Source: Pseudomonas sp. (GTDB lineage Bacteria; Pseudomonadota; Gammaproteobacteria; Pseudomonadales; Pseudomonadaceae). From it: DNA of 49,651 nt. The notes under the pieces were generated by a model, which made no database searches, was not told the origin of the DNA, and saw only the letters and a list, made by a program, of their open reading frames with translations. Position 1 is the stretch's first letter, and each line of letters opens with the position of its first letter. The translations under genes and the position numbers were made by a program. Below are positions 7,465 through 18,512 of this stretch, piece by piece. Location: contig JAUYKV010000058.1 in NCBI GenBank assembly GCA_030699825.1, forward strand, positions 1 through 49,651, written 5' to 3'.

Positions 7465-7761
7465 TCATACCTCCACATCCACCCACAGGCCTTGCCGGGG
7501 CAACTCGTCGATCACCGCCTCGTCGGCCTCGGCCACTTCGCCTTCGGCCAGCTCCTCGGCGCTGTAACCACGCCGCTGGCGTCGACGCTGCTCCTCGCGG
7601 AGCAACTCGGCAGCCTCCTGGGGATGGCGTTTATCCAGGCTCACGCCACTTTCCTTGGCGCTGGCGGCGGCCGGCGTAACCGGTGGGATATCGGGCCTGG
7701 GCTTGATCACATCCTGCTGGACGGTGACCGGCGCCATGCCGTGGGGAATGGGCGGTAGCAC
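7465..7761 (-). CDS. Conserved hypothetical protein (98 aa)
   Basis: The reading frame is open to 7797, but a strong ribosome site (GGAGGA, 7771-7776) lies 9 nt before a GTG at 7759-7761, so I place the start there. The product has a Pro-rich N-terminal half and a charged C-terminal half ([16 protein letters not shown] followed by an acidic helix). There is no signal peptide or membrane segment. It lies between rapA (divergent) and alkB (same strand), as a hypothetical gene does in P. aeruginosa. Function unknown. Confidence 0.72.
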   Translation of the reverse strand: MLPPIPHGMAPVTVQQDVIKPRPDIPPVTPAAASAKESGVSLDKRHPQEAAELLREEQRRRQRRGYSAEELAEGEVAEADEAVIDELPRQGLWVDVEV

Positions 7762-7937
7762 TTTATTCAGTCCTCCTTTGGTCAGGCTGTCGGCCACCCG
7801 GACGCCGACTTGAGCCCGGCCTCGCTACACTTTCGACTCAAGTAACGCCTAATAAGTGCCAGTTAAGCAGCATTGCGCCTTTGGCCTTGGCTTGGCGTTC
7901 CGTTACCATAGTCGGCTTTTTCACGCAGGAGACGGGC

Positions 7938-10781
7938 ATGGCGCAGTATGAACCGGGGCAACGCTGGATCAGTGACAGCGAAGCGGAGTTGGGCTTGGGC
8001 ACCGTCCTCATGCAGGACGGCCGGATGCTCACCGTGCTCTACCCGGCCACTGGCGAAACCCGCCAGTATGCTGCGAACAACGCACCGCTGACCCGCGTGC
8101 GCTTCTCCCCGGGCGACGAGATCACCCACTTCGAGGGCTGGAAGCTGACCGTCCAGGAAGTCGACGACGTCGACGGCCTGCTGGTTTACCACGGTCTCGA
8201 CGGGCAGAGCCAGAGCGTCACCCTGCCGGAAACCCAGCTGTCCAACTTCATTCAGTTCCGCCTGGCCAGCGACCGCCTGTTCGCCGGGCAGATCGACCCG
8301 CTGCCCTGGTTCGCCCTGCGCTACCGCACCCTGGAATTCACCAGCAAGCAGTTGCAGTCCTCGCTCTGGGGCCTGGGCGGCGTGCGCGCGCAACCGATCG
8401 CGCACCAGCTGCACATCGCCCGCGAAGTCGCCGACCGCATCGCCCCGCGGGTGTTGCTGGCCGACGAGGTGGGCCTGGGCAAGACCATCGAAGCCGGCCT
8501 GGTGATCCATCGCCAGCTGCTCTCCGGGCGCGCCAGTCGCGTGCTGATCCTGGTGCCGGAAAACCTCCAGCACCAGTGGCTGGTGGAAATGCGCCGGCGC
8601 TTCAACCTGGATGTGGCGCTGTTCGACGCCGAGCGCTTTATCGAGAGCGACGCCAGCAATCCCTTCGAGGATTGCCAGCTGGCGCTGGTCGCCCTGGAAT
8701 GGCTGTGCGAGGACGAACGCGCCCAGGACGCGCTGTTCGCCGCCGGCTGGGATCTGCTGGTGGTCGACGAGGCCCATCACCTGGTCTGGCACCCGGAGCA
8801 CGCCAGCGAGGAATACGCCCTGGTCGAACAGCTTGCGCAAGTGATTCCCGGCGTGCTGCTGCTCACCGCCACCCCGGAACAGCTCGGCCAGGACAGCCAC
8901 TTCGCCCGTCTGCGCCTGCTCGACCCGCATCGTTTCCATGATCTTGCCGCCTTCCGCGCCGAGAGTGCCAACTACAAGCCGGTCGCCGAAGCCGTGCAGG
9001 AACTGCTCGAGCAGGGCAGCCTGTCGGCCACCGCGCACCAGACCATCCATGACTTCCTCGGTGACGAGGGTGAAGAACTGCTCGCCGCGGTCAATACCGG
9101 CGACCAGGACGCCTCGGCGCGCCTGGTTCGCGAGCTGCTCGACCGCCACGGCACCGGTCGCCTGCTGTTTCGCAACACCCGCGCCGCGGTGCAAGGCTTC
9201 CCCGAGCGCGAACTGCACGCCTACCCGCTGCCGAGCCCGGATCTGTACATGGAGCTGCCGATCGGCGAGCACCCGGACCTGTACCCGGAAGTCAGCTACC
9301 AGGCTCAGGCCGAAGTCGACGAGGAACAGCGCTGGTGGCGTTTCGACCCGCGCGTGGAATGGCTGATCGACACCCTGAAGATGCTCAAGCGGGTCAAGGT
9401 GCTGGTGATCTGCGCCCACGCCGAAACCGCCATGGACCTGGAAGACGCCCTGCGCGTACGCAAGGGCATCGCCGCCACCGTGTTCCACGAGGGCATGAAC
9501 ATCCTCGAACGCGACCGCGCCGCCGCCTACTTCGCCGACGAAGAATTTGGCGCCCAGGTGCTGATCTGCTCGGAAATCGGCAGCGAGGGCCGCAACTTCC
9601 AGTTCGCCCACCACCTGGTGCTGTTCGATCTGCCGGCCCACCCGGACCTGCTCGAGCAGCGCATCGGCCGCCTCGACCGCATCGGCCAGAAGCACCGCAT
9701 CCAGGTCCATGTGCCTTACCTGGAGAACAGCCCGCAGGAACGCCTGTTCCAGTGGTACCACCAGGCGCTGAATGCCTTCCTCGCCACCTGCCCGACCGGC
9801 AACGCCCTGCAACACCAGTTCGGCACGCGCCTGCTGCCGCTGCTGGAAAGCGGCGACGACGGCGAATGGCAAAGCCTGATGGACGAAGCCCGCGGCGAAC
9901 GCGAACGCCTGGAAGGCGAGCTGCACGCCGGCCGCGACCGCTTGCTCGAGCTCAACTCGGGCGGCGCCGGCGAAGGCGAAGCCCTGGTCGAAGCCATTCT
10001 CGAACAGGATGACCAGTTCGCCCTGCCGATCTACATGGAGCAGTTGTTCGACGCCTTCGGCATCGACAGCGAAGACCACTCGGACAACGCCCTGATCCTG
10101 CGTCCCAGCGAGAAGATGCTGGATGCCAGCTTCCCGCTCGGCGACGACGAGGGCGTGACCATCACCTACGACCGCGACCTGGCCCTGGCCCGCGAGGACA
10201 TGCAGTTCCTCACCTGGGAACACCCCATGGTGCAAGGCGCCATGGACCTGGTGCGCGCAGGCTCGATGGGCAACACCGGGGTGGCACTGATCAAGAACAA
10301 GGCACTGAAACCCGGCACCGTGCTGCTCGAACTGCTCTACGTCAGCGAAGTGGTGGCCCCGCGCGCCCTGCAACTGGGTCGCTACCTGCCGCCGGCGGCG
10401 CTGCGCTGCCTGCTCGACGGCAACGGCAACGACCTGGCGCACAAGGTGGCCTTCGAGACCCTCAACGACCAACTGGAAAGCGTGCCGCGCGCCAGCGCCA
10501 ACAAGTTCGTCCAGGCCCAGCGCGATACCCTCAACCCGTTGATCAATGCCGGCGAAAACAAGGTCGCGCCGCGTCACCTGGAGCGGGTAGCGCAGGCCAA
10601 ACGCCGCCTGGCCGCCGACACCGAAGAGGAACTGGCGCGCCTGACCGCCCTGCAAGCGGTCAACCCGAGCGTGCGCGACAGCGAACTGGACGCCTTGCGC
10701 CAGCAACGCGAACAGGGCCTGGCCCTGTTCGACAAAGCCGCGTTGCGCCTGGAGGCGATTCGGGTGCTGGTGGCTGGCTGA
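7938..10781 (+). CDS. rapA: RNA polymerase-associated ATPase RapA (HepA)
   Basis: SWI2/SNF2-family ATPase that binds core RNA polymerase and recycles it from post-termination complexes. The 947-residue length is close to E. coli RapA (968). The start is ATG 7938 ([10 protein letters not shown]) with AGGAGA upstream; the frame is open for 19 more codons without a ribosome site. The Walker A motif is DEVGLGKT (176-183) and the DEAH box is at 277-280. The C-terminal helicase lobe carries [20 protein letters not shown] and the arginine-finger motif [11 protein letters not shown]. The large C-terminal region matches the RapA-specific domain. It ends 15 bp before a strong hairpin. Confidence 0.96.
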   Translation: MAQYEPGQRWISDSEAELGLGTVLMQDGRMLTVLYPATGETRQYAANNAPLTRVRFSPGDEITHFEGWKLTVQEVDDVDGLLVYHGLDGQSQSVTLPETQLSNFIQFRLASDRLFAGQIDPLPWFALRYRTLEFTSKQLQSSLWGLGGVRAQPIAHQLHIAREVADRIAPRVLLADEVGLGKTIEAGLVIHRQLLSGRASRVLILVPENLQHQWLVEMRRRFNLDVALFDAERFIESDASNPFEDCQLALVALEWLCEDERAQDALFAAGWDLLVVDEAHHLVWHPEHASEEYALVEQLAQVIPGVLLLTATPEQLGQDSHFARLRLLDPHRFHDLAAFRAESANYKPVAEAVQELLEQGSLSATAHQTIHDFLGDEGEELLAAVNTGDQDASARLVRELLDRHGTGRLLFRNTRAAVQGFPERELHAYPLPSPDLYMELPIGEHPDLYPEVSYQAQAEVDEEQRWWRFDPRVEWLIDTLKMLKRVKVLVICAHAETAMDLEDALRVRKGIAATVFHEGMNILERDRAAAYFADEEFGAQVLICSEIGSEGRNFQFAHHLVLFDLPAHPDLLEQRIGRLDRIGQKHRIQVHVPYLENSPQERLFQWYHQALNAFLATCPTGNALQHQFGTRLLPLLESGDDGEWQSLMDEARGERERLEGELHAGRDRLLELNSGGAGEGEALVEAILEQDDQFALPIYMEQLFDAFGIDSEDHSDNALILRPSEKMLDASFPLGDDEGVTITYDRDLALAREDMQFLTWEHPMVQGAMDLVRAGSMGNTGVALIKNKALKPGTVLLELLYVSEVVAPRALQLGRYLPPAALRCLLDGNGNDLAHKVAFETLNDQLESVPRASANKFVQAQRDTLNPLINAGENKVAPRHLERVAQAKRRLAADTEEELARLTALQAVNPSVRDSELDALRQQREQGLALFDKAALRLEAIRVLVAG

Positions 10782-10796
10782 GGCACACGCTGTTGC

Positions 10797-10830
10797 AACG
10801 ACCGGGCCCGCGCATGCGGGCCCGGTCGTT
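10797..10830 (+). terminator. Terminator hairpin downstream of rapA
   Basis: A nearly perfect 15-bp GC-rich stem (arms 10797-10811 and 10816-10830, loop GCAT) ends in TTT. It is very stable although the T tract is short. It starts 15 bp after the rapA stop. Confidence 0.82.
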
Positions 10831-10911
10831 TGATCGGCGCCCCACCGCGAAGGACCGCAGGCCCGTCAAATCCCCGCTGCCAAGTCCATCCTCGAAGAGC
10901 ACCACCGCATC

Positions 10912-10979
10912 GTAGGAGGGGCCTTGGCCGCGAACCCTGGCCAAGGCAAATAGCCAGTCGCGGACAAGTCCCCTCCCAC
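10912..10979. repeat. Inverted pair of 22-bp REP-like repeats (GGAGGGG family)
   Basis: The left arm (10912-10933, GTAGGAGGGGCCTTGGCC then GCGA) and the right arm (10958-10979, TCGCGGACAAGTCCCCTCCCAC) are inverted and differ at a few bases. A single arm of the same family lies at 1903-1924. The element lies between the convergent rapA and MFS genes. Confidence 0.72.
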
Positions 10980-11012
10980 CTGAGCACCGCTCCCACAATC
11001 CCCGCCTCGATC

Positions 11013-12341
11013 TCAGGCCGGCAGCGGCTCGGCCATGCCGGCGCGCATCCGCGCGGAGTCGGCGACGAAGCAGCGCGAGGCCTGTAGCAGCGCCAGCATG
11101 GTGAGAAACAGCGCCACCGGGATCAGCAGCATCGCATCGTGCAGCCCCACCGCCTTGAAGGTTTCGCTCATCTCGCTGGCACCAGCGGCGAGCATCGCTG
11201 CCTGGGAGAAATGATCGGACAGCAGGCCCACCGCGATGGGGCCGAGGCCGCCGCCGAGCAGGTACAGGCCGGCGAAGAACAGCGCCATGGCCGTGGCGCG
11301 CAGGCGCGGCTCGACCACATCCTGCAGCGCCGTGTAGACGCAGGTGTAGAAGTTGTAGGCGAACAGCCAGCCGACGCTGAAGACCGCAACGAACACGCCG
11401 ACCTCGATGCGCCCGGCCAATAACGCATAGGCGGTGGCTGCGGCGGCGATCAGCATGCTCACGGCAGCAAACAACAAGCGTCCGGTGGCCGAATGCTGAT
11501 GAATGCGATCGGCCATCCAGCCGCCCAGCGTCAGGCCAAATAGGCCGGTCAGGCCGACTATCACGCCGGTGGCCACCGCCGCCTGCTCCAGCGGCAGGAG
11601 GAAATAACGCTGCAGCATCGGCACCATGAAGGAGTTGCAGGCGTAGGTGGCGAAGTTGAAGGCCAGGCCGGCGAGCACCAGCCACCAGAAGGTGCGGATC
11701 GCCAGCACCTTGCGCAGCGGCTTGTCCACCGCGCCGGTCGCCACCTGCACCGCTTCCGCCGCGCCGCGCCTGGGTTCCTTGATGAAGAACATGAACAGCG
11801 CGAGGATCATCCCCGGCACCGCGGCGATGAAGAACGGCGCGCGCCAGCTGTCGAAGGCCTCGACCATGGCGCCGATGCTGAAGAACGCCAGCAACAGCCC
11901 CAGGGGCAGGCCGAGCATGAAGATGCCCATGGCGCGGGCGCGTTTGTGCGGCGGGAACAGGTCGCCGATCAGCGAGTTGGCCGCCGGCGCATAGCTGGCC
12001 TCGCCGATGCCGACGCCCATGCGGATCAGCAGGAAACTCCAGAAGTTCCAGGCCAGGCCGTTGACCGCGGTCAAGCCACTCCACACCACCAGCCCCCAGC
12101 CCATGATCTTGCGCCGCGCACCGGTGTCGGCCATGCGTCCCAGCGGCACGCCGGCGATGGCATAGACGATGGTGAAGGCGGTGCCGATCAGGCCCAACTG
12201 AAAGTCGCTGAGGCCCCATTCCAGACGAATCGGCTCGATGATGATGGCCGGAATGGTGCGGTCGAAGAAGTTGAACAGGTTGGCGAGAAACAGCAGGAAC
12301 AGAATGCGCCAGGCATTCGCACTTTGTTGAGCTTGCGGCAT
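11013..12341 (-). CDS. Spinster-like MFS transporter
   Basis: A 442-residue, 12-helix major facilitator permease of the inner membrane. The MFS motif A loop is visible (GVPLGRMADTGARRK, around residues 62-76). The segment GEASYAPAANSLIGDLFP is typical of the spinster-like branch. I start it at ATG 12341 (MPQAQQSANAW), because the upstream codons lack a ribosome site and are not membrane-like. A substrate cannot be deduced. It is convergent with rapA and divergent from the acyltransferase gene; a 27-bp palindrome in that gap is a candidate operator for either. Confidence 0.88.
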   Translation of the reverse strand: MPQAQQSANAWRILFLLFLANLFNFFDRTIPAIIIEPIRLEWGLSDFQLGLIGTAFTIVYAIAGVPLGRMADTGARRKIMGWGLVVWSGLTAVNGLAWNFWSFLLIRMGVGIGEASYAPAANSLIGDLFPPHKRARAMGIFMLGLPLGLLLAFFSIGAMVEAFDSWRAPFFIAAVPGMILALFMFFIKEPRRGAAEAVQVATGAVDKPLRKVLAIRTFWWLVLAGLAFNFATYACNSFMVPMLQRYFLLPLEQAAVATGVIVGLTGLFGLTLGGWMADRIHQHSATGRLLFAAVSMLIAAAATAYALLAGRIEVGVFVAVFSVGWLFAYNFYTCVYTALQDVVEPRLRATAMALFFAGLYLLGGGLGPIAVGLLSDHFSQAAMLAAGASEMSETFKAVGLHDAMLLIPVALFLTMLALLQASRCFVADSARMRAGMAEPLPA

Positions 12342-12687
12342 GAGTTGCTTCTCTCTTGTAGTTATCAAGGCACGAGGCGGCGACTGCCCAGGCGTCCATG
12401 ACAGCTCCTGCCACGTCCATGCAGGGTCCAACCTAGAGCCTGCGGCCTGTGCTGTCTGTGACTATTCGCAGTGTTGATGTCAGTGAATCGCACAGATCGA
12501 AGCCCCCGGCACCAGCAACCCACCGATCAAAAGCCGAGCAAACCTGTCGAACGTTTTCAGGTTTGGCCGCGCGCGCCTGTGCGCCCCTCTTCTTGCGCTT
12601 CATCCAAGGGAGGTATCGGCGCCGTCCAGGCCACCCAAGCCGGTCCCTCCCCGGGGGATGGGGACAGTTCAATCACAGGAGAACAGA
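12342..12687. other. Divergent intergenic region between MFS and acyltransferase genes
   Basis: 346 bp without a supported gene. The main structure is a perfect 8-bp inverted repeat with 11-bp spacing (12539-12565). I see no clear sigma-70 promoter of good quality on either strand. Confidence 0.5.
12539..12565. promoter_or_regulatory. 27-bp palindrome, candidate operator
   Basis: CAAACCTG-N11-CAGGTTTG is an exact inverted repeat with 8-bp arms. The size and symmetry resemble operators for dimeric repressors or, as RNA, a hairpin. It lies about 120 bp before the acyltransferase start and 200 bp before the MFS start. No regulator gene is adjacent. Confidence 0.4.
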
Positions 12688-13941
12688 GTGGCTCGCATCG
12701 ACAAGGAACATTTCATCGGTCTGGAGTGGTTACGCTTTCTGCTCGGCGTCTATGTGGTGGTTTTCCATACCCTGCATAGCTATCCGGCTGCACAAAAACC
12801 GTCCTGGCTGGTGGATCTGACCGGGGTCGGATTCTTTGCCACCAGCAGCTTCTTCGTGCTGTCCGGCTTCCTGCTGGCTCATGTGTACTGCCGCCAAGGG
12901 CAATTGCGCGAACCAGCCCGCAGCTTCTTGAGCAGGCGCTTCGCCAACCTCTATCCGCTGCACCTGTTTTCTCTGCTGCTGACGATCAGCGTGCTGTTCA
13001 TCATCGGCAACCTCGGCATCCCGCCCGATGACAGCAAGGCCAGCATGCGCTTCGTGATTTATGATACCAACGCAGACCTGGCTGGCGCATCACGGGAGAC
13101 CCTTGAGCACTTCATGAGCAACGGCGAACTGCTGCTCAACTCCGGCCTGCAGTTGCTCATGCTGCATGCCTGGAATCCCTATTACCTGACCTTCAATGCG
13201 CCACTGTGGTCGATTTCCACACTGTTTTTCTTCTACCTGACCTTTCCCCTGCTGGCACCGCGCCTGATGCGCGCACGCCACAAGGGCTGGTGGCTGGTCG
13301 CAATCACCCTGATCTATTTGCTGCCACCGCTGTGGGTGATCCAGAGCCAGGAATACGGCATGCCCTACACCGGCATGCTGCACCGCATGCCCCTGCTGCG
13401 CCTGCCGGAGTTTCTCGCGGGCATTCTGTTGTACGGACTGTTCCGCCAGCTGCGCGACAGCGGATACGCACCACAACTGGGCACCAAGGTTCTACTCGGC
13501 GGCTTCTGCCTGCTGTGCTTCGGCGCTGCGATCTGGCTGCTCAAGGGCGAACGGTTCTGGTACTTCCTGCTGCACAACGGCTTGCTGCTGCCCGCGCAAC
13601 TGGCTCTGGTCTACCTGTGCGCCCTGATCGCCACGCCAGACAACCAGCGCTTGATCCACTGGTCCCAGCGCCTGGGGGCTGCATCGCTGCCGCTATTTGT
13701 CCTGCACGTACCGACTTTCATTATATTTTCCCGCTCGGAAAAACTCCTCGGCGTTGCCTCACCAGAGTGTGTCGAGCGCTGGACCAGCTGTGCCCGGCAA
13801 GCAGGTGAGCAACCGTTGTCGCTGTGGTTCTACCCGCTGTTTCTGCTGCTGACGATTGCCTTGTGCGTCTGGGCGCAAGAAAAAGCAGTAGTCCCGGCAC
13901 GCAAATGGCTGCTCAGGCGCCTGCCGGTATCTGTCCAGTAG
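12688..13941 (+). CDS. Membrane acyltransferase (acyltransferase-3 family), OpgC-like by context
   Basis: A 417-residue integral membrane protein with about ten hydrophobic helices. The N-terminus carries the family signature around [14 protein letters not shown], with the conserved His27, and FFVLSGFLL follows. These enzymes transfer acyl groups onto sugars at the membrane. I choose GTG 12688 because AGGAGA lies 4 nt upstream; an in-frame ATG at 12658 lacks a ribosome site. It precedes opgG by 100 bp on the same strand, so a role like E. coli OpgC (succinylation of periplasmic glucans) is the simplest reading. That is inferred from position, not from diagnostic residues. Other exopolysaccharide or lipid A substrates remain possible. 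Confidence 0.85.
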   Translation: MARIDKEHFIGLEWLRFLLGVYVVVFHTLHSYPAAQKPSWLVDLTGVGFFATSSFFVLSGFLLAHVYCRQGQLREPARSFLSRRFANLYPLHLFSLLLTISVLFIIGNLGIPPDDSKASMRFVIYDTNADLAGASRETLEHFMSNGELLLNSGLQLLMLHAWNPYYLTFNAPLWSISTLFFFYLTFPLLAPRLMRARHKGWWLVAITLIYLLPPLWVIQSQEYGMPYTGMLHRMPLLRLPEFLAGILLYGLFRQLRDSGYAPQLGTKVLLGGFCLLCFGAAIWLLKGERFWYFLLHNGLLLPAQLALVYLCALIATPDNQRLIHWSQRLGAASLPLFVLHVPTFIIFSRSEKLLGVASPECVERWTSCARQAGEQPLSLWFYPLFLLLTIALCVWAQEKAVVPARKWLLRRLPVSVQ

Positions 13942-14041
13942 CGATCCTCCGACAAGAGGAATCATTTACCGATCACAGGGTCAGAAAACCACTACCCGGT
14001 TCAACTGGGCCTCTACCTTCCCTGCTTCGCCTGGTGAATCC

Positions 14042-15628
14042 GTGTCATTAAAAATCGTCAAAGCTGCTGCCCATCACGGCATCCCCTCCTCTCTACTCCA
14101 CTTGGTGTCTGCCGCCTTGTTGCTCTGCGCCGCTCAAGTACAGGCGTTCTCGCTGGATGATGTGGCCGCCAAGGCCAAGGCTCTCGGCGAGAAAGGCTAC
14201 AGCGCACCGGCCAGCAATCTGCCCGCCGAATTCAGCGAGATGGCCTTCGCCGATTATCAAAAAATCCAGCCGCGCCCTGAAGCGCTGGAATGGAGCGAGC
14301 GCGATACGCCGTTCAAACTGAGTTTTTATCACCAGGGCATGCACTTCAAGACGCCGGTGAAGATCAACGAGATCACCAGCAGCACGGTCAAGGAAATCAA
14401 GTACGACCCTGAACGCTTTGATTTCGCTGACCTGAAATTCGACCAGCAAGCGACCAAGAATCTCGGCTATGCCGGTTTTCGGGTGATGTACCCGATCAAC
14501 CAGAAGGGCAAGCAAGACGAGATCATGAGCATGCTCGGGGCCAGCTACTTCCGGGTGATCGGCAAAGGGCAGGTGTACGGTTTGTCGGCGCGCGGCCTGA
14601 ACATCGACACCGCCCTGCCCAGTGGCGAGGAGTTTCCCTATTTCCGCGAGTTCTGGATCGAACGACCCAAACCGCAAGAAAAGCACCTGGTGATTTTCGC
14701 CCTGCTCGACTCACCGCGCGCGACCGGAGCCTACCGGTTCACCCTGCGCCCGGGCAAGGATGCAGTGGTGGATGTGCAAGCCCGCGTGTACCTGCGCGAG
14801 GCAGTCGACGAACTGGGCCTGGCACCGCTGACCAGCATGTTCCTGTTCGACCCGAAACAGCCACCCAGGCAGCACAGCTTCCGACCGGCCCTGCATGACT
14901 CCAACGGCCTGGCGATTCATACCGGTAATGGCGAGTGGCTCTGGCGACCGCTGAACAACCCGAAACAGCTGGCCGTCAGCAGCTGGCAGGTGGATAACCC
15001 GAAAGGTTTCGGCTTGCTGCAACGCGGCCGTGAGTTCGCCCGCTACGAAGACCTCGACGACCGTTACGACCTGCGCCCTAGCGCCTGGATCGAACCCAGG
15101 GGTGACTGGGGCAAAGGCCGGATCAAGCTGGTGGAAATCCCCACCCAGGACGAGACCAACGACAACATAGTGGCATTCTGGACTCCAGATAAATTGCCCG
15201 AAAAAGGCCAGCCGCTGGAATTTGCCTACCGCATGCACTGGACCCGCGACGAGCCGGCGCTGCATCAACCGGACAACGCCTGGGTCGCCCAGACCCTGCG
15301 CGCACCGGGTGAAAACAAGCAGGCCAACCTGATCCGCGAACTGGACGACAGCATCGCCTTGCTGGTCGACTTCGAAGGCCCCGCACTGGCCAAGCGGGCA
15401 AAAGATGCCGCACCGAGTTCGCAAGTCAGCGTCGGCGACAATGCCAAGCTGATGGACAACAGCTTGCGCTATAACCCGGCCACCCGTGGCTGGCGCCTGA
15501 CCTTGCGGGTCAAGGTCAAGGACCCCGAGCAACCGGTGGAAATGCGCGCGGCGCTGGTTGACGGCGACCAGCCGCTGAGTGAAACCTGGAGTTATCAATT
15601 ACCCGCTGACACGGCTATCCGTCGATGA
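14042..15628 (+). CDS. opgG: Periplasmic glucan biosynthesis protein OpgG
   Basis: Periplasmic protein needed for the beta-1,2-linked glucan backbone and its beta-1,6 branches (osmoregulated periplasmic glucans). The 528-residue sequence begins with a signal peptide ending AAQVQA before [14 protein letters not shown], the usual OpgG N-terminus. The start is GTG 14042, with GGTGA just upstream. The body carries typical OpgG segments ([57 protein letters not shown]). The stop overlaps the opgH start (ATGA), giving translational coupling. Confidence 0.95.
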   Translation: MSLKIVKAAAHHGIPSSLLHLVSAALLLCAAQVQAFSLDDVAAKAKALGEKGYSAPASNLPAEFSEMAFADYQKIQPRPEALEWSERDTPFKLSFYHQGMHFKTPVKINEITSSTVKEIKYDPERFDFADLKFDQQATKNLGYAGFRVMYPINQKGKQDEIMSMLGASYFRVIGKGQVYGLSARGLNIDTALPSGEEFPYFREFWIERPKPQEKHLVIFALLDSPRATGAYRFTLRPGKDAVVDVQARVYLREAVDELGLAPLTSMFLFDPKQPPRQHSFRPALHDSNGLAIHTGNGEWLWRPLNNPKQLAVSSWQVDNPKGFGLLQRGREFARYEDLDDRYDLRPSAWIEPRGDWGKGRIKLVEIPTQDETNDNIVAFWTPDKLPEKGQPLEFAYRMHWTRDEPALHQPDNAWVAQTLRAPGENKQANLIRELDDSIALLVDFEGPALAKRAKDAAPSSQVSVGDNAKLMDNSLRYNPATRGWRLTLRVKVKDPEQPVEMRAALVDGDQPLSETWSYQLPADTAIRR

Positions 15629-18222
15629 CCGCGCAGAGCGCCGGCCCCGCGCGCCAGCCAGACCTGGACGCCTACCAGGCAGAGTTGTCATTGCCTGACG
15701 CAGAGCGCGAGGCACTGGCCCGGGCCGAGAGCTTCGCCGAGCTGCACCGGCGCCTGTCCGGCCAGCCGGCGCAGAGCACGGCCGAAGCCGTCTGCCAGTC
15801 CGCGGCACGCCGCCTGCAACTGGGCGCCGCAACCAACCTGACTGACGCCGGTATCCTCGGCGAAGATGCCGCAGGCCGGCCGCGCATCGAGGCTACCCCG
15901 CCCCTGCAGCGCAGCCATGTGACCCCCGAGCCCTGGCGCACCAATATCCTGGTACGTGCCTGGCGCAAACTGCTCGGCAGGAAAAGCCCGCCGCCGCCGC
16001 CGCGCCAGCAGCTGCAACCCGCCCCCTGGCGCCAGGCTGGCTCGCGCCGCCGGCTGGTCCTGCTGCTGTTGATGCTCGGCCAAACCGCAGTGGCGACCTG
16101 GTACATGAACAGCATCCTGCCCTACCAGGGCTGGGCCCTGATCGCCCTGCAGGAAATCATGCAGCAGAGCCTGCAGCAAAGTTTCTTCCAGGTGCTGCCT
16201 TACCTGGTGCAATTCAGCATTCTGGTGCTGTTCTCCATCCTGTTCTGCTGGGTCTCCGCGGGTTTCTGGACCGCCTTGATGGGCTTCTGGGAATTGCTGC
16301 GCGGTTATGACCGCTACGGAATTTCCGGCGCTAATGCGGGTAATCAGCCGATTCCAGCCGCAGCGCGGACCGCGATCATCATGCCGATCTGCAACGAGGA
16401 CGTGCCGCGGGTTTTCGCCGGATTGCGCGCAACCTACGAGTCGGTAGCCGCCACCGGCGATCTCGATCGCTTCGACTTCTTCGTGCTCAGCGACAGCGGC
16501 GACGCCGACATTATCGTCGCCGAACAAAGCGCCTGGCTGGAACTGTGCCAGGCCTGCAAGGGTTTCGGGCGCATTTTCTACCGGCGTCGGCGCCGCCGGG
16601 TCAAACGCAAAAGCGGCAACATCGACGATTTTTGCCGCCGCTGGGGCAGCAATTACCGCTACATGGTGGTGCTCGATGCCGACAGCGTCATGAGCGGCGA
16701 AAGCCTCACCACCCTGGTACGCCTGATGGAAAACAATCCTCAGGCCGGGATTATCCAGACAGCGCCGAAGTCCGCCGGCATGAGCACCCTCTATGCGCGC
16801 CTGCAACAGTTCGCCACCCGCGCCTACGGACCGCTGTTCACTGCCGGCCTGCACTTCTGGCAGCTCGGCGAATCGCACTATTGGGGGCACAACGCGATCA
16901 TCCGCGTACAGCCTTTCATCGACCACTGCGCCCTGGCACCGCTGCCGGGCAAAGGCACATTCGCTGGCGCAATCATGTCCCATGACTTCGTCGAAGCGTC
17001 ACTGATGCGGCGCGCCGGCTGGGGTGTCTGGATCGCCTACGACGTACCCGGCAGCTATGAAGAACTGCCGCCCAACCTGATCGACGAGCTGGAACGCGAT
17101 CGCCGCTGGTGCCATGGCAACCTAATGAATTTCCGCCTGTTCTTGGTCAAGGGCATGCACCCGGTGCACCGCGCGGTGTTCCTTACCGGGGTGATGTCCT
17201 ACCTGTCGGCACCGCTGTGGTTCCTCTTCCTGCTGCTCTCCACCGCGTTGCTGGCGACCCATACCCTGCTGGAGCCCCAGTACTTCATGGTGCCTGGGCA
17301 GTTGTTCCCGGTCTGGCCGCACTGGAATCCGGAGCAAGCCATTGCCCTGTTCTCCACCACCCTGACCTTGCTGTTCCTGCCCAAACTGCTCAGCATCCTG
17401 CTGATCTGGATCAAGGGTGCACAGGCCTATGGCGGCGCGTTCAAGGTCAGCCTCAGCATGCTTCTGGAAATGCTCTTCTCGATGCTGCTGGCACCGGTCA
17501 GGATGCTGTTCCACACCCGCTTCGTCACCGCCGCCTTTCTCGGCTGGTCGGTGCAGTGGAACTCACCACAGCGTGACGATGGTGTAACCACCTGGAGCGA
17601 CGGCGTCAGGCGGCACGGCTGGCAAACCCTGCTCGGTATCCTCTGGGCAGCTGGGGTCGCCTGGCTCGACCCGGTGTTTCTCTGGTGGCTGGCGCCGATC
17701 GTGGTGTCGCTGATGGTGTCGATCCCGGTTTCGGTGATTTCCAGCCGCCTGAGCCTGGGCCTGAGTGCCCGGCGCAATCAGCTGTTCCTGATCCCCGAAG
17801 AGTCGAATCCGCCTGAGGAACTGGTGTCCACCTATGCCTACGCCAAGCACAACCGCGAGCATGCCCTGCACCAGGGGTTTATCGCCGCAGTACTGCAGCC
17901 GTTCCCCAACGCCCTGGCGTGCACCATGGCAACCGCCCGGCATGGCGCTTCGTCACGCCTCGAAACGGCCCGCCAGCGCTTGCTGCAACATGCGCTGAAA
18001 AACGACCCGATAAAGCTCGACGGCCCCAGCAAGCTGGCCTTGTTGAACGATCCTGTGGCGCTCAGCAGGCTGCATGCACGGCTCTGGGAGCAGGCCGAGC
18101 AGCATCCCTCGTGGCAGCACGCCTTTAGCCAGTCGCTACGGCAGCCAGCCCGCTTGCCGATCACGCAGGCCAGGCTTCCCCTGTCGCCGCCGCCCGCCCG
18201 GTGGCCGGCTAGCAGGTGCTAA
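15625..18222 (+). CDS. opgH: Glucans biosynthesis glucosyltransferase OpgH
   Basis: Inner-membrane GT2 family enzyme that polymerises glucose from UDP-glucose and extrudes the chain to the periplasm, where OpgG acts. The 865-residue protein has a cytoplasmic N-terminus, membrane helices near residues 143-162 and 190-222, and a catalytic domain. Visible catalytic elements are VLSDSGD (288-293), [11 protein letters not shown] (351-353), SHDFVEA (Asp454 as likely base) and RDRRW (491-495). Further helices follow. It overlaps opgG by 4 bp. In E. coli OpgH also tunes cell size by binding FtsZ; this cannot be judged here. Confidence 0.96.
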   Translation: MTAQSAGPARQPDLDAYQAELSLPDAEREALARAESFAELHRRLSGQPAQSTAEAVCQSAARRLQLGAATNLTDAGILGEDAAGRPRIEATPPLQRSHVTPEPWRTNILVRAWRKLLGRKSPPPPPRQQLQPAPWRQAGSRRRLVLLLLMLGQTAVATWYMNSILPYQGWALIALQEIMQQSLQQSFFQVLPYLVQFSILVLFSILFCWVSAGFWTALMGFWELLRGYDRYGISGANAGNQPIPAAARTAIIMPICNEDVPRVFAGLRATYESVAATGDLDRFDFFVLSDSGDADIIVAEQSAWLELCQACKGFGRIFYRRRRRRVKRKSGNIDDFCRRWGSNYRYMVVLDADSVMSGESLTTLVRLMENNPQAGIIQTAPKSAGMSTLYARLQQFATRAYGPLFTAGLHFWQLGESHYWGHNAIIRVQPFIDHCALAPLPGKGTFAGAIMSHDFVEASLMRRAGWGVWIAYDVPGSYEELPPNLIDELERDRRWCHGNLMNFRLFLVKGMHPVHRAVFLTGVMSYLSAPLWFLFLLLSTALLATHTLLEPQYFMVPGQLFPVWPHWNPEQAIALFSTTLTLLFLPKLLSILLIWIKGAQAYGGAFKVSLSMLLEMLFSMLLAPVRMLFHTRFVTAAFLGWSVQWNSPQRDDGVTTWSDGVRRHGWQTLLGILWAAGVAWLDPVFLWWLAPIVVSLMVSIPVSVISSRLSLGLSARRNQLFLIPEESNPPEELVSTYAYAKHNREHALHQGFIAAVLQPFPNALACTMATARHGASSRLETARQRLLQHALKNDPIKLDGPSKLALLNDPVALSRLHARLWEQAEQHPSWQHAFSQSLRQPARLPITQARLPLSPPPARWPASRC

Positions 18223-18330
18223 CCACCCTTCGGCTGCGCTGCTTGGCCCATCGCAGCCAGCGGCTCTGCTGGCAAACAGAGCCGTTGGTCAGCAAGAACC
18301 AGCCGGGCATGCCGATTAGTAGCCCTGTGC

Positions 18331-18357
18331 TTGCCATATGCACAGACTCACTATACT
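18331..18357 (+). promoter_or_regulatory. Possible promoter for the binding-protein/GGDEF gene
   Basis: TTGCCA (18331-18336) and TATACT (18352-18357) are close to the sigma-70 hexamers, but the spacer is only 15 bp. They lie within the 290-bp gap after opgH. That gap also contains a weak 8-bp hairpin at 18261-18284 (CGGCTCTG/CAGAGCCG) without a T tract. Confidence 0.3.
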
Positions 18358-18512
18358 GATGCCAAATCGCCATAATCTTTACCCATACTCGGCGATACCC
18401 ATACCGACGAAAGTGTGAGCCACGACTGACAGCCAGGGCCGTTGTCGTGACCGCATCCGCTGTTGGTGGTTTTTGCAAGGCAGCTTAAACGTTGAGTCAA
18501 CGGCAGGTCGCC

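Noticed and set aside
7863..10706. 947-codon open frame on the minus strand opposite rapA
   Set aside because: It is an antisense shadow of a GC-rich gene. The predicted protein is a Gln/Ala/Val/His-rich string without domains, and rapA on the other strand has full motifs.
10660..12420. 586-codon minus-strand frame overlapping the MFS gene in another frame and reaching into rapA
   Set aside because: It is an out-of-frame Arg/Gly/His-rich translation. The real MFS protein is in a different frame with clear helices.
12658..12687. Earlier ATG start for the acyltransferase
   Set aside because: There is no ribosome site before 12658, while AGGAGA precedes GTG 12688 at good spacing and the family N-terminus begins there.
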